Source of the DNA: Epinephelus fuscoguttatus
Lineage: Eukaryota > Chordata > Actinopteri > Perciformes > Serranidae
Direction of reading: 5' to 3'
NCBI RefSeq assembly: GCF_011397635.1
Contig: NC_064755.1
Coordinates: 34,831,559 to 34,895,558 of the forward strand
DNA: 64,000 nucleotides
The position numbers and the translations under genes were made by a program. The notes beneath the pieces were generated by a model. The model saw only the letters and a program-made list of their open reading frames with translations, made no database searches and had not been told where the DNA came from. This document shows positions 24,901-32,330 of the stretch, in pieces (within the stretch, counting starts at the first letter, position 1; the number at the start of each line of letters is the position of its first letter).

Positions 24901-27513
24901 AGGGACAGCCGGCAGGACAGGAGGAGTGTGAGGTTTTGTTGATGTGTTATGAGGAATTTATACTTCTGCGCCATACCCTCCGCTGTTACCTGACATGCAC
25001 CTCCCCAGAGATGAAACTATACATTGCATTTCCCTCAGTGGAAACAAAGCTTTTATTTACTTTGATTTCACAGATAAGAAACAATAAATTGTGAAGACAA
25101 TAAAGCCCCCACAGAAATAGCATTTTTGGCTTCATATGAGCAGAGGAAATCTCCGCTTGTCGCTAGGCTAATTTATACAATGCGAAATGCCATAGGCTTG
25201 CGCTAATAACGTTAGCGTGTTGTTTGTTTGGAAAATGTGTTTAGTATAAGACAGTTGTTTTGTCAGTGAACCTTGTGAGTTGTAATGTAGCTGAATTTTG
25301 TAACGTTACCTTTGTTAAATGTTGCTGTTGTCCCTGGCTTCATGAGTAGAGGAAATGTCCACTAGCTGCTAGGCTAATTTTTACAAAGTAAAATGCCATA
25401 GGCTTATGCTAATAATGTTAGGATGTTGTATTTGTGGGGAAAATGTGTCCAGATAAAGACAAGTGTTTGTCTGTGAATGCTGTGAGTTATAGTGAAGCTG
25501 ATTTGTGTACTTGTGTTTGAAATTGTCTCCATTAAGCCATGTTTAATGTGTGTTTAATGTGTGTTTTGAATCAACTTAACTTTGAAGCACTTCACAGAAA
25601 CCCCATCGACGACTAATGTTTTGGAGGTGTAACTGCAGAGTGACACAGACACACAACGGCGCAGGCAACGTGCATAGGCTCTGCAGAGAGCTGACACACA
25701 AGTATAAATGTGTTTTATGCGTGTGACTCACTGCCAGGAGATTTAAAAAGCAGCTAGCAGCAGTTAGCAGCTAGCATATTGGTAAGAAAATGAGGTCCAG
25801 GGGCTCCTTACCCTCCTCACAGAAGACGAGATCTGCTGCTACATAACAGTCACTACGTTTACATGCACAGCTTAATCGAGCTATGCTCAAAATTCGATTT
25901 TGGCGTCTAATCGGACTTCTGTCCTTGTCCCAGTTTACATGCAACTGAGAAAATCGAATTACTGACGGGAATGTGTCCTCCTCCTCAACACTAGGTGGCG
26001 ATATGTGTCGTTTCAGCGGATTAATACGGCCCCCTTTCCGGTTGACCTATTATGTCACTTAATAATAAACAACTGGAGTCAGGTGGCAGACCGGCATTTT
26101 CGAACAACAGCAAGATGGATAATCGTACAGCTTTGTTCATCTCGTACGTAATGTACGCGTTACTGATTGTGCAGATAAGGTGCACGCTATCCCTCGTGGT
26201 CATGGTGATTTCGAGAGGCAGACAAGAACGCCGTATGCTGTTGGAGGCCTACAACAATAGCATGTCTTGTCTGTTCTGGGGTCATACGCCAGCGCGGGGG
26301 GTGTGGAGCATGCGCACATGCATTGTCTAGTTTAACTCCGATTAAGGTGTATACATGCTGAGAAAATCGAATTCCAATCGCATTATCTGAGTGTCTTAAT
26401 CGGAGCTGGAGAACTCCGATATTAGTAAGAGTAACGCGTTTACATGCACTTCAGTTGTCCAGTTATAGTCATATTAAGGCAATAATTCATTTTTTTCAAG
26501 TGTCATGTAAACGTACTGAGTGACAGTAAAAGATTGTTACTGCCATGTTATTCTATTGTTACTGTTTTAAAGCTCTGCCCGAGGCGTGCGTTGCATGCCA
26601 CACTAGAGGCTGGTGTTGTAGTGTTACACATCTTGGTTCTTTTGCTTCCAGTGTACAATCTAAAATCACACACTGTTGGGGCATTATGCCGCCACTGTTT
26701 GCTTTCTGTATTCTCTATGAAAAAGAGCTAAGCTGTTGCAGCTTTATCGTGGAATCTCAAATCTCAAATCGAATCTCAAAGCAGCTTTTCACACTTGAAT
26801 ACAAATAATATATCTGGGTAATAACACATCAAACACCGACCTGGTTTGCATAATGTTTTGGCAGCTTCCTCCTCTCGATCTCCATCCCCTCTTCTTCCTC
26901 TGTGGTGCCATCTTGCTCCTTTTCCCCCTGCTCTTTTTTCTCCATGTCCTCCTCTCCATCGCTGTCTGCCCCTGTCCAGTCCCCATCAGCCAGACGCCGC
27001 GCATGGTTGACGTAGTTTAACCTTTTACTGAAATTAGCGATGGAAAAAAAGGCTCATTCAGATACATGCGCTATGGCATTATTTTAAAGACGTAAACATC
27101 TGTGTGATTTACCTGTACACAAGGTATGTTGGTCATTCAAACACCACTACTGTGTTCATGGCACAGTACAGATGTGTGAAGGGCAGAAAACCTTTATATT
27201 ATGTATTACAATAAGATTAGATTAGATAGATAAGATTTAGAGTCGTGACTTGAGGTTGGAGAAATTCCAATCCAGAAGGAACAGGCTTCATACTGTGAAC
27301 TAACAATGGAAAACTCCACAGTCAAATACTGAAATATAAATATGAGGATGTTTACCTTTTCTGCAGGTCAAGGAAGCGCCGCCGTCGCTCGCTCTGCTCC
27401 AGCACGCTGTACTTGCTCTTGTACTGGGCCAGCCGAGGGTGGGGGGCGGCTGTGCTGTTGGGCTCCTTGGACACAGCAAAGCTGGCCGAGAGGGCCTGGG
27501 TCAGGTCATCCAT
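12616..27513 (-). CDS. snupn: snurportin-1, complete CDS in 8 coding exons
   Basis: Import adaptor that binds the trimethylguanosine (m3G) cap of spliceosomal snRNAs and carries snRNPs into the nucleus with importin-beta; CRM1 returns it to the cytoplasm. The exons are 27356-27513, 26841-27027, 24467-24571, 15853-15949, 13937-14034, 13694-13771, 13101-13181 and 12616-12936. All have GT/AG ends and compatible phases and sum to 1125 nt (374 residues plus TGA); human SNUPN has 360. Residues 1-14 keep the Leu/Phe/Val pattern of the CRM1-binding N-terminus (L4, L8, F12, V14). An importin-beta-binding (IBB) segment with a SERRRR cluster spans about 25-70. An acidic linker covers about 71-105, and the cap-binding domain runs from about 109 to 315. 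Residues aligned with human cap contacts W107, R129, K144 and W276 are all present (W121, R143, K158, W291). Most of the extra length is in the acidic linker. No frameshift or internal stop was seen. Confidence 0.96.
13101..13181 (-). CDS. snupn: snupn coding exon 7
   Basis: Encodes residues 242-268 ([17 protein letters not shown] then an Ala-rich helix) in phase 0. This is the least conserved part of the cap-binding domain. Identity rests on FRFV matching human FKFV, on position, and on clean splice sites: acceptor CCAACAG/TTC and donor AGC/GTAAGA. Confidence 0.9.
13182..13693. other. snupn intron 6
   Basis: Intron of 512 bp between coding exons 6 and 7. No repeat or RNA gene recognised. 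Confidence 0.6.
13694..13771 (-). CDS. snupn: snupn coding exon 6 (cap-binding domain)
   Basis: Encodes residues 216-241 ([14 protein letters not shown] onward to KRNP) in phase 0. It is separated from exon 5 by a compact 165-bp intron. The acceptor is TCAACAG/ACT and the donor CCC/GTGAGT. It matches human TDFRFYWMHSK in the same position. Confidence 0.93.
13937..14034 (-). CDS. snupn: snupn coding exon 5 (cap-binding domain)
   Basis: Encodes residues 183-215. [17 protein letters not shown] and [14 protein letters not shown] are hallmark snurportin sequence. The first codon (Asp) is split 1+2 with exon 4. The acceptor is CATGCAG/AC and the donor CCCG/GTAAGA. Confidence 0.95.
14035..15852. 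other. snupn intron 4 (1.8 kb), host of one hAT relic
   Basis: Apart from the element at 14779-15424 it holds AT-rich sequence with no feature I can name. Confidence 0.6.
14779..15424 (-). mobile_element. hAT-derived deletion element keeping a BED-finger start, copy 1
   Basis: The ends are TAGGTCTGCCCCCGACTA and, inverted, TAGGACTGCCCTCTAATA. The flanks CTTGATTC (14771-14778) and CTTGTTTC (15425-15432) agree at 7 of 8. On the minus strand an ATG at 15225 opens [19 protein letters not shown], the start of a BED zinc-finger hAT transposase, which soon breaks off. The rest of the transposase is absent. Confidence 0.7.
15853..15949 (-). CDS. snupn: snupn coding exon 4 (cap-binding domain)
   Basis: Encodes residues 151-182 plus one base. 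The peptide [20 protein letters not shown] is nearly identical to the vertebrate family, and K158 aligns with human K144. The acceptor is CCCAAG/GGT, an unusual but valid AAG acceptor. The donor is AAAAG/GTAGGA. It sits 8.5 kb from exon 3 across the largest, most transposon-rich intron of this gene. Confidence 0.94.
16350..16715. mobile_element. hAT MITE with perfect 8-bp target duplication
   Basis: The 366-bp element has ends TAGGGCTGCCACGATGA and, inverted, TAGGGCTGCCACTAACGA. Both arms are rich in GTCGACTAATCG words. The flanks ACATACAG (16342-16349 and 16716-16723) are identical. No coding content. Confidence 0.85.
16905..17046 (-). mobile_element. SINE family B, decayed minus-strand copy
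   Basis: The minus strand shows TAGAGTAGGCGTCCCAT, GCCGCATGTCATCCTC, CTCTCTCCTCCTTTCACAC and GGGCAAAAAGCCGCCC in the same order as the copies at 45.6-46.0 kb. The B box is damaged. Confidence 0.6.
17361..17650 (+). repeat. partial TAGAGCTG MITE end plus simple sequence
   Basis: Starts TAGAGCTGAAACGATTACTT, like the element at 17771, but its partner end is missing. Followed by a TTTA-type simple repeat (about 17488-17530) and a GTGTGC-rich stretch (17575-17625). Confidence 0.4.
17771..18327. mobile_element. hAT-like MITE (TAGAGCTGCAACTAAT family)
   Basis: Left end TAGAGCTGCAACTAATGATT; right end, inverted, TAGAGCTCCACAATTAATCC. The flanks ACTGAAAC and ACTGGAAG agree at 6 of 8. Non-coding. 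Confidence 0.6.
19411..19452 (+). repeat. 14-bp tandem repeat, 3 copies
   Basis: Units at 19411-19424, 19425-19438 and 19439-19452 of the form CA(C/T)GGAGGAAGAG plus one base; the last two are identical. It lies in snupn intron 3. Confidence 0.9.
19960..20046 (+). mobile_element. LINE 3' tail with GAATT repeats
   Basis: GTAAAGCCCTCTGAGGCAAA, then GGGCTTTATAAATAAAATTG and repeated AATTG words. This is a widespread fish LINE terminus. Confidence 0.55.
20047..20698. mobile_element. foldback DNA element with integrase-like fragment (possibly IS3EU-type)
   Basis: Perfectly matching ends TACGGAAGCATACTGCATT in inverted orientation continue for about 60-70 bp as imperfect arms (both include TTTTATTGAGTAATTTTTT on one strand). 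The right arm has gained a run of 24 T. The flanks AATTAA (20041-20046) and AATTAC (20699-20704) agree at 5 of 6. The interior minus strand encodes the fragment described separately. Superfamily assignment is inference. Confidence 0.6.
20351..20563 (-). pseudogene. transposase/integrase N-terminal fragment inside the 20.05-kb element
   Basis: The 70-codon frame reads [20 protein letters not shown], then [21 protein letters not shown] recognise the pattern R-K-x-x-x-D-L-L-D and HGYxxMHLxCIQxGxxV as the helical region just before the catalytic core of IS3-like integrases found in fish. The catalytic DDE part is absent. Family recalled from memory and not tested. Confidence 0.5.
20921..21061 (+). 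mobile_element. SINE family A, 3'-truncated
   Basis: Starts GGCGGCAGTAGCTCAGTCCA (A-box region), with B-box-like GCTTCAAGTCCCC and GACTGGTAGCTGGAGAGG. Matches the full copy at 41120 but stops before its 3' half. Confidence 0.75.
21550..21780 (-). mobile_element. LINE 3' end fragment, copy a
   Basis: Contains ATCAGAATCAGAAATAC, TCCCTGAGGGGAGATTG and GAATAGAGAATTATAAGAAG, closely matching 30826-31110. On the minus strand it ends in the typical CCCTCAGGGA...AATAAAGTATTTCTGA terminus (here decayed). Confidence 0.6.
21963..22652 (+). mobile_element. PIF/Harbinger-derived deletion element
   Basis: Weak inverted ends (TAGACCCTTTTACAC and, inverted, TAGCCCTTTTTAGATAG) enclose GC-rich DNA with an ORF start for the Harbinger MYB-like protein at 22298. 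The nuclease gene is absent. Exact borders are uncertain. Confidence 0.5.
22298..22546 (+). pseudogene. Harbinger MYB/SANT-like protein, N-terminal remnant
   Basis: [20 protein letters not shown], then [16 protein letters not shown], matches the first helices of the trihelix/SANT-like DNA-binding partner of PIF/Harbinger transposons. After about residue 48 the frame leaves the family, so the gene is truncated by deletion. Only the N-terminal third is left. Confidence 0.55.
22949..23684. mobile_element. hAT-like MITE with internal 84-bp duplication
   Basis: Left end TGATGAATGGGAATTGAT; right end, inverted, TAGGGATGGGAATCGAGA. ATCGATTC/TTATCGAT words sit near both ends. The flanks CAGTGCAT and CAATGCAC agree at 6 of 8. 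The interior contains two copies of an 84-bp unit (see separate entry). Confidence 0.55.
23332..23474. repeat. 84-bp tandem duplication
   Basis: The unit starting GGAGCGGGGATGCGC at 23332 recurs at 23416. Both contain GAAGCTCCACAG, GCTAGCAGCTCCAGGGAGGC and TAACAACA. The second copy is incomplete. Confidence 0.85.
24467..24571 (-). CDS. snupn: snupn coding exon 3 (start of m3G-cap-binding domain)
   Basis: Encodes residues 116-150 in phase 0, including [14 protein letters not shown] and [16 protein letters not shown]121 aligns with human W107 and R143 with human R129, both reported cap-pocket residues. The acceptor is CTCCTCAG/CTC and the donor AAG/GTGAGA. Confidence 0.95.
25128..25543. repeat. 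208-bp tandem duplication
   Basis: GGCTTCAT at 25128 and 25336 start two parallel units sharing AGAGGAAAT, TGCTAGGCTAAT-like, AAATGCCATAGGCTT and GCTAATAA words in order. They are clearly diverged, so the duplication is old. It lies inside a probable MITE running from about 24945 to 25700. Confidence 0.75.
25851..26522. mobile_element. TIR element with CACT...ACGTTTACATG ends
   Basis: The ends are CACTACGTTTACATGCAC and, inverted, CACTCAGTACGTTTACATG. The pentamer ACAGT lies on both sides (25846-25850 and 26523-26527). An ATG at 26115 opens [20 protein letters not shown], continuing about 70 residues in a hydrophobic then basic pattern. I do not recognise this protein. Superfamily unassigned. 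Confidence 0.6.
26841..27027 (-). CDS. snupn: snupn coding exon 2 (end of IBB and acidic linker)
   Basis: Encodes residues 53-115. It opens with the basic [12 protein letters not shown] segment that completes the IBB domain. A Glu/Asp-rich linker follows (about residues 74-105), then the conserved LPKHYANQ just before the cap-binding domain. The acceptor is TTTCAG/T and the donor CAG/GTCGGTG. The linker is about 14 residues longer than in human and accounts for most of the length difference. Confidence 0.94.
27028..27355. other. snupn intron 1 (coding)
   Basis: 328-bp intron with no recognisable feature. Confidence 0.6.
27356..27513 (-). CDS. snupn: snupn coding exon 1 (N-terminus and start of IBB)
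   Basis: Encodes residues 1-52 plus two bases of S53. The ATG at 27513-27511 is chosen because the peptide [12 protein letters not shown] matches the conserved snurportin N-terminus. A splice acceptor (TTTTCCAG) lies only 7 bases upstream, so this exon starts at about 27520 and the 5' UTR must continue in an upstream exon. The donor is AAAAG/GTAAAC at 27355. The exon holds the [11 protein letters not shown] stretch and the SERRRR basic cluster of the importin-beta-binding region. Confidence 0.95.
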
Positions 27514-27520
27514 GGGGACT

Positions 27521-29241
27521 CTGGAAAATCAATACAACCATGTAAGTTTATCGAGACAGTAAATCCAATGCACCTGCTTCTACTGTGAGAAAAGGTGGTT
27601 GATGAATTCAATTAAGTATCACACGAGTCTGAATTGGAAAACAGAGCCATTATTAGTGTCAAAAGTTATTCATAATCTTTGGGAACAGCACTGATGCCAG
27701 AGGACAACAGGGCAGAAACACTGCTGGGTCTTTGTGTGATCACATACAGGTGCTCTTTGGATACTTCAGGTGTACTTTACTTTGCTTATTCAATCTTGTA
27801 AAGGGCTCATTGCAGGGGGAGACTATCATCTGTAGGTATGTACTTTTTCCCACTCCTTTACGGAAATGTAAACCCAAATTGCGAAATTGTGTTGAGAATC
27901 TTTTGTTTGCTTTGTTTCTTATGACATTTCTGTTTACATGTTCAAAATAAATAATAATCTAATCTAATCTGTAGAGTGTTGACCTGCTGAAGAAGACCTA
28001 TATCTGTTGTAAAGCACTGGTCATTTTAAATACATACTGCCATGTAAAATAAAGGCATTTTAATTTTGCACAAACTCCAACAGGTTTTTGAAAGAGGTTT
28101 GCATTTTATATTTTTACTGAGACCATTTTACTCATGATCCTTCACAAGATGGAATCTACTCCTTTGAATTATGCGTGAAAACGACCAGGACATAATTAAA
28201 TATATGTACGAGGGATGGGATGAACGATACTGCACTATAATAGTGATGCTGTCGAAGCACCAATACTACATGATAGCCTTTTATGAATCTGAGACAAAGG
28301 TGTCATTTTCTTAGGCAGTTCAGCCCTTTGCCAGTCTGTCTGACGTTTGCATGATGGCACACAGGTTCATGAATATCAGAATATCATTTACTGCTTTTAA
28401 TGTATGAATCAGTGCCGCAATAAATTATATTTACTGATTATCTTTAATATTTGTCTAGTTTATAAAATGTCAGGGAAAAAAGTGACAAATTCCCAGAGTT
28501 CAAGGTGATGTCTTCAAATTACTTGTTTTGCCAACAGTGTAAAACCCATTTACATGCAATTTACAACGACACAAAACAGCAGATCCTCAGACATGAGAAG
28601 CTGAAGCCATAAAAGCTTTATAGACTAACTGAACTGATTATCAAAATATACAGTGTGCCTATATAGCAGAGCTACTGTAAACATGCAATCACATAACCTC
28701 TCAGTCTTTGACAACATCGGATCATGTACTCATATACTTAAAACATTTATTATGTCTGTGCCCTCCACCAGGAACTCCTCAGATACTGTTTAGGCACCAC
28801 AGAAGAAGCAGGGGACTTCACCTGGTTAGTGAGTTTTAATCCCAAAGTTACACTTAGCTAGTGTAACGTAGCTAGTACTACATCATATAACTGTTAACGA
28901 ATTGTCCGTTTTACAGGACATTTTAGCCACCTCGCTGTAATCTCCGCACTCGTAAAACGCCGAGACAACAAACGTCTTTTAAAATAGGTGATAAAATATA
29001 ATAAAAGTGACCCTTGTATGTCAGGCTGCTAGCTACCGCTGCACCTAGTCAGCCAGTCATCTTAGCAGCTAGCATCGTGCTAAACCTGCTAGCATACAGT
29101 TAGCCGGCTAGTCGTTAGCAACACTAGCGTCACCGCTTTAATTTCCAACTAGCTACACATAATTATGAAGCCCAGAGCACGTATTAGACAGCAGATTTGT
29201 TCAGATAAAAGCATTAATAACATCATTAGTTAAATAGATAC
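27521..29241. other. probable snupn 5' UTR intron
   Basis: Between the acceptor before ATG and the candidate first exon. It has a LINE tail at 27.73-27.97 kb and a GCTAGC/TTAGC-rich tract at 29025-29125. The rest is AT-rich without a gene. Confidence 0.4.
27732..27972 (+). mobile_element. non-LTR retrotransposon 3' fragment
   Basis: CCCACTCCTTTACGGAAATG, then CATGTTCAAAATAAATAATA and repeated AATCT words form a LINE-type terminus. Truncated, non-coding. Confidence 0.45.
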
Positions 29242-29340
29242 CGTGGACATTCAGGGAGGCTGCTGCTGAAACGTCACACTGTCATCTTTCCCACCAGCGG
29301 CGAGTTTGAGTTGGCCGACTGCAGCAGCGAACTATCCCGG
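29242..29340 (-). promoter_or_regulatory. snupn: probable snupn first (non-coding) exon and promoter
   Basis: The first coding exon begins at an acceptor 7 bases before ATG, so a 5' UTR exon is required upstream. Here the minus strand becomes GC-rich, without a TATA box, and ends in a donor-like CCACG/GTATCT at 29242/29241. That would give a 1.7-kb intron. The start site is not defined, and the assignment is inference from position and splice signal. Confidence 0.4.
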
Positions 29341-29429
29341 AGTTTGGCCAGAGCGAACTTCTGCAGAGATACTGAGTTAGCGGTCTATTGAAGGACTTGT
29401 GATTTCTATGTTTTCTTACATTTATGTGT

Positions 29430-29885
29430 GTGCAGCTGTGGACGAAGTATTCAGATCTTTTACTAAAGCAAAAGTAGCAATATAACAATGTAAAAATACT
29501 CGCAAAGTACCAAAAGTATTGGAGAATTACTTTTTTCAGAACAATGCATATTATATATTGGACATTAGAATGACAATGATGTTGCAGCTGCATTAAGTTG
29601 GGACTCATTTTTAATTACTTTAAACACTGTAGTTTGACCCATAAAAATATATCATAATTTGTTAGTTTATTCATATTTTGCAAAGTAACTTCTGACTAAA
29701 GCTATCACATAAATGCAGTGGAGCAAAAAGCACTATATTTGCCCTCAAAATGTAGTGGAGTAGGAGTACAAAGAAACAGGTGGGCCAGTAAGTAAAATGG
29801 AATTACTGAAGTACAAGTACTTCAAAAATGTACTGATGTACAGTAGTTGAGTACATGTTGCGTCAGTTACATTCCACCACTGTGT
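29430..29885. repeat. AAGTAC-rich MITE relic, copy 1
   Basis: Dense in AAGTATT/AAGTACT words, with ACATTCCACCACTGTG at the right edge. This is a very common fish dispersed element, and both halves are roughly complementary. Confidence 0.5.
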
Positions 29886-29929
29886 TTGTGCAGGTATGTA
29901 AGTAAGAACTACTCAGATCATTAAGTAAA

Positions 29930-30660
29930 AGTAGCAGTACCACATAATAAACACTACCTGTAAAATACATAATTGTTATCATTGAAGTATTAAAAGTAAA
30001 ATTACTCATTGTGCAAAATGGTCATGTAAGTATTAAGTTATAAGCAGTGGGTCTACTTCAACATGGTTGGTCAAAGTAAAATTAATTTGAACTCTTTTAT
30101 ATAATCTACATTTGGACATTTTAATCCAGTGGTTCCCAACTGGTGCAGCCACAGGGTCCAGATTTCTCCTTGATCATTAGTTCAAGGTCCACACAGTTTA
30201 ATATATTCAGCATCATGCTTGGGTTTGGCCATGTCGTCGAGTTTGTTTGCTGTCTCTGTCAAGTAGCTGTCTGTTAGTCACTCACTCTACAGCAGGAGAT
30301 GGCACCTCAGAATAAAAGCTCTGTGCCAGGAACTCACTGGACTTCAAAATGAAGTGTGTTTTTTTACAAACTTGACATGTTCCTGAGTCACTTGCGGTGC
30401 ATTCAGAATGGATCTGTGACCCACTTTTGGACCATGACCCACCATTTGGGAACCACTGGTTTAATCAAGAACAAGACATACATTATTAATTGTGATAATA
30501 CTTATTATAAACTGATCAGATGATTTGTAAAACCTCAAACTTTGAGGGGAACTGTTAAATTAATGTAATGGAGTAAAAAGTACAATGTTTGCCTCTGAAA
30601 TGTAAATAAAACAAAAATACTTAAGTACAAGTACCTCAAAACTGTACTTCAGGGATGTTC
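29930..30660. repeat. AAGTAC-rich MITE relic, copy 2, interrupted at 30127-30458
   Basis: AAGTAAAAGTAGCAGTACC on the left and ACTTAAGTACAAGTACCTC on the right continue one another once the inserted element at 30127 is removed. Confidence 0.5.
30127..30458 (+). mobile_element. hAT MITE (CAGTGGTTCCCAACTGG family), copy 1
   Basis: Ends CAGTGGTTCCCAACTGG and, inverted, CAGTGGTTCCCAAATGG. The flanks TTTTAATC (30119-30126) and GTTTAATC (30459-30466) agree at 7 of 8. The interior matches the copies at 35.07 and 38.43 kb in the opposite orientation. Confidence 0.75.
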
Positions 30661-30825
30661 TTAGTTTCATTGTCCTCAGAAGCACTTTGATTACGAATAT
30701 GAAATAGTGCAAAATACACACAAATTTAAAGTTGAATTTAAACATGTTCTGTTTGGAATATGAACAAAGTTTGTAGCCTATAACTTTAAGTATTATACTG
30801 GTGGATTTCACTAAAGAAGTCAGTT

Positions 30826-31110
30826 TGATTCATAATCAGACTCAGAAATACTTTATTGATCCCTGAGGGGAAATTATGATTTGTTACAGTCGCTCCAATG
30901 TAAAGAATAGAGAATTATGAGAAGTAAGAATAAGAGTATGAAAAAGAAATATTTAAATATAAAGCAATAAAATAAAATAAAATAGAAATGAAAAATGAAA
31001 ATATGCATTAAATATAAATAAAAGGTGTATTATGCTGCAGTGTTAACCCTTGTACTTAAGATATTAAAATATAAAAAATAAAATATATATCGTCACTGTG
31101 CTGAGGCTGT
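30826..31110 (-). mobile_element. LINE 3' end fragment, copy b
   Basis: The minus strand ends ATTTCCCCTCAGGGATCAAT, AAAGTATTTCTGAGTCTGAT, the classic L2-like terminus. Parallel to 21550-21780. Confidence 0.65.
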
Positions 31111-31189
31111 AAGTGTTAGTTTAACTACAATATATACATCAATAGAATAAAACAAGAATAGAATAAGAGTAGCAGTTATAAATATTTAC

Positions 31190-31300
31190 ATTCAAGAGGT
31201 GAAAAATATTATTGTTTTTGTTTTTGTTGTGTGAAGCACTTTGTGTTGCATTCTTCTTCTATGAAAAGTGCTATATAAATAAAGTTTGACTGATTGATAC
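31190..31300 (+). mobile_element. LINE 3' tail remnant near the snx33 promoter
   Basis: GAAGCACTTTGTGTTGCATT, then AAAGTGCTATATAAATAAAG and TTTGACTGATTGATA, a standard fish LINE terminus. Confidence 0.6.
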
Positions 31301-31359
31301 AGCAGTCATGATCATCATCTGCAGCCTGAGTAGCTGCAGCCTAATCTGTGCTGCAGGTT

Positions 31360-32330
31360 GTAATAACGTGTTTGTCCTGTTGAGGGCGGTGTTGAGCCAG
31401 TTTCTGCTCCACAAAGAGTATAAAGGAGCTGATGAAAAAAAGGCGAACTTGCCTCCAATTGTTGAAGCGTCACGTCATGGAAAGAGTCACTTTGTTGCAG
31501 CGCGCTCAGGAATAAACCCAAAGAAACAATACAGAGCTGTGCTGTGTGTTGATCCTCTGCAGGAGGACACTGTCTGGGTGCTGACTCTGCTTTTATTCCT
31601 CCACTTTCAAGGATCGACTGAAGATGCGCAGGAACCTGTTTACAAGGAAAACGCAGCAAGTTTCAGTGTGAGGGAATGCGGAGCGGGCTCACAATGCACA
31701 GGGATACCATTACTCATCCCTCTGTTTTTCTCCACACCGGACCACTTTGTCTTCAAGATATTTGCACCGAGGATCATTTCTAGGCTCCGGGATGAGAAAC
31801 AAGTGTCCGGTAAAGGAACAAGGCGAAGCTGCAGTCCGGTTTTTGAGGATTAAAGCCACCGTCGGTGCTTTTGGAGGAGCTCCGTTGTGAAACCAGTTTT
31901 GTTTTTGAACCTGTTGTGTTAGGAAAGGAGGAAGCGTCCTTGTGTTATGAGGAAGTTTGTGTGTTATAGAGCGTTTATAGCCTGAAGTTACTGTTAGACT
32001 TTTACACATATTAGATAGTAAGACAACAGAGTGATAATCTCAATGGGCTGAGGATGCTCGTGGGCACAGGAGGTTTGTTTTAGACTCATTTGTTGGTGTA
32101 ATAGTTTTACGTAACTGTTGACTTACCAAGCGTCAGATCATTAAATTTACATAAGTCATACTCTGCTGTTGCACACCTGATCTGACAGCTGCCATGTAAT
32201 TTGAGATGAGTTTAAATATTACAGTGAGCTAGTGTTTCCAACACAGCATGCATCAGGACAGCAGCAGCATCATCTAGGCACTATGTGCATGTAGAAGTTT
32301 TCTTGCTTTCGGACCCGCTGGAGTATCAAG
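31360..32330 (+). promoter_or_regulatory. snx33: probable snx33 promoter / 5' UTR region
   Basis: Locally GC-richer DNA directly upstream of the snx33 ATG and outside obvious repeats. A TATA-like TATAAAGG lies at 31419-31426 and a CRE/ATF-like TCACGTCA at 31470-31477. Whether the 5' UTR is contiguous or spliced cannot be decided by eye. A 181-codon ATG ORF (31308-31853) crosses the region but resembles no known protein and is probably chance. Confidence 0.35.

Larger units (their letters stand above)
24572..26840. other. snupn intron 2 (2.3 kb)
   Basis: Holds the 208-bp duplication and a TIR element. 24.58-25.1 kb and 26.53-26.83 kb have no recognisable feature. Confidence 0.6.
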
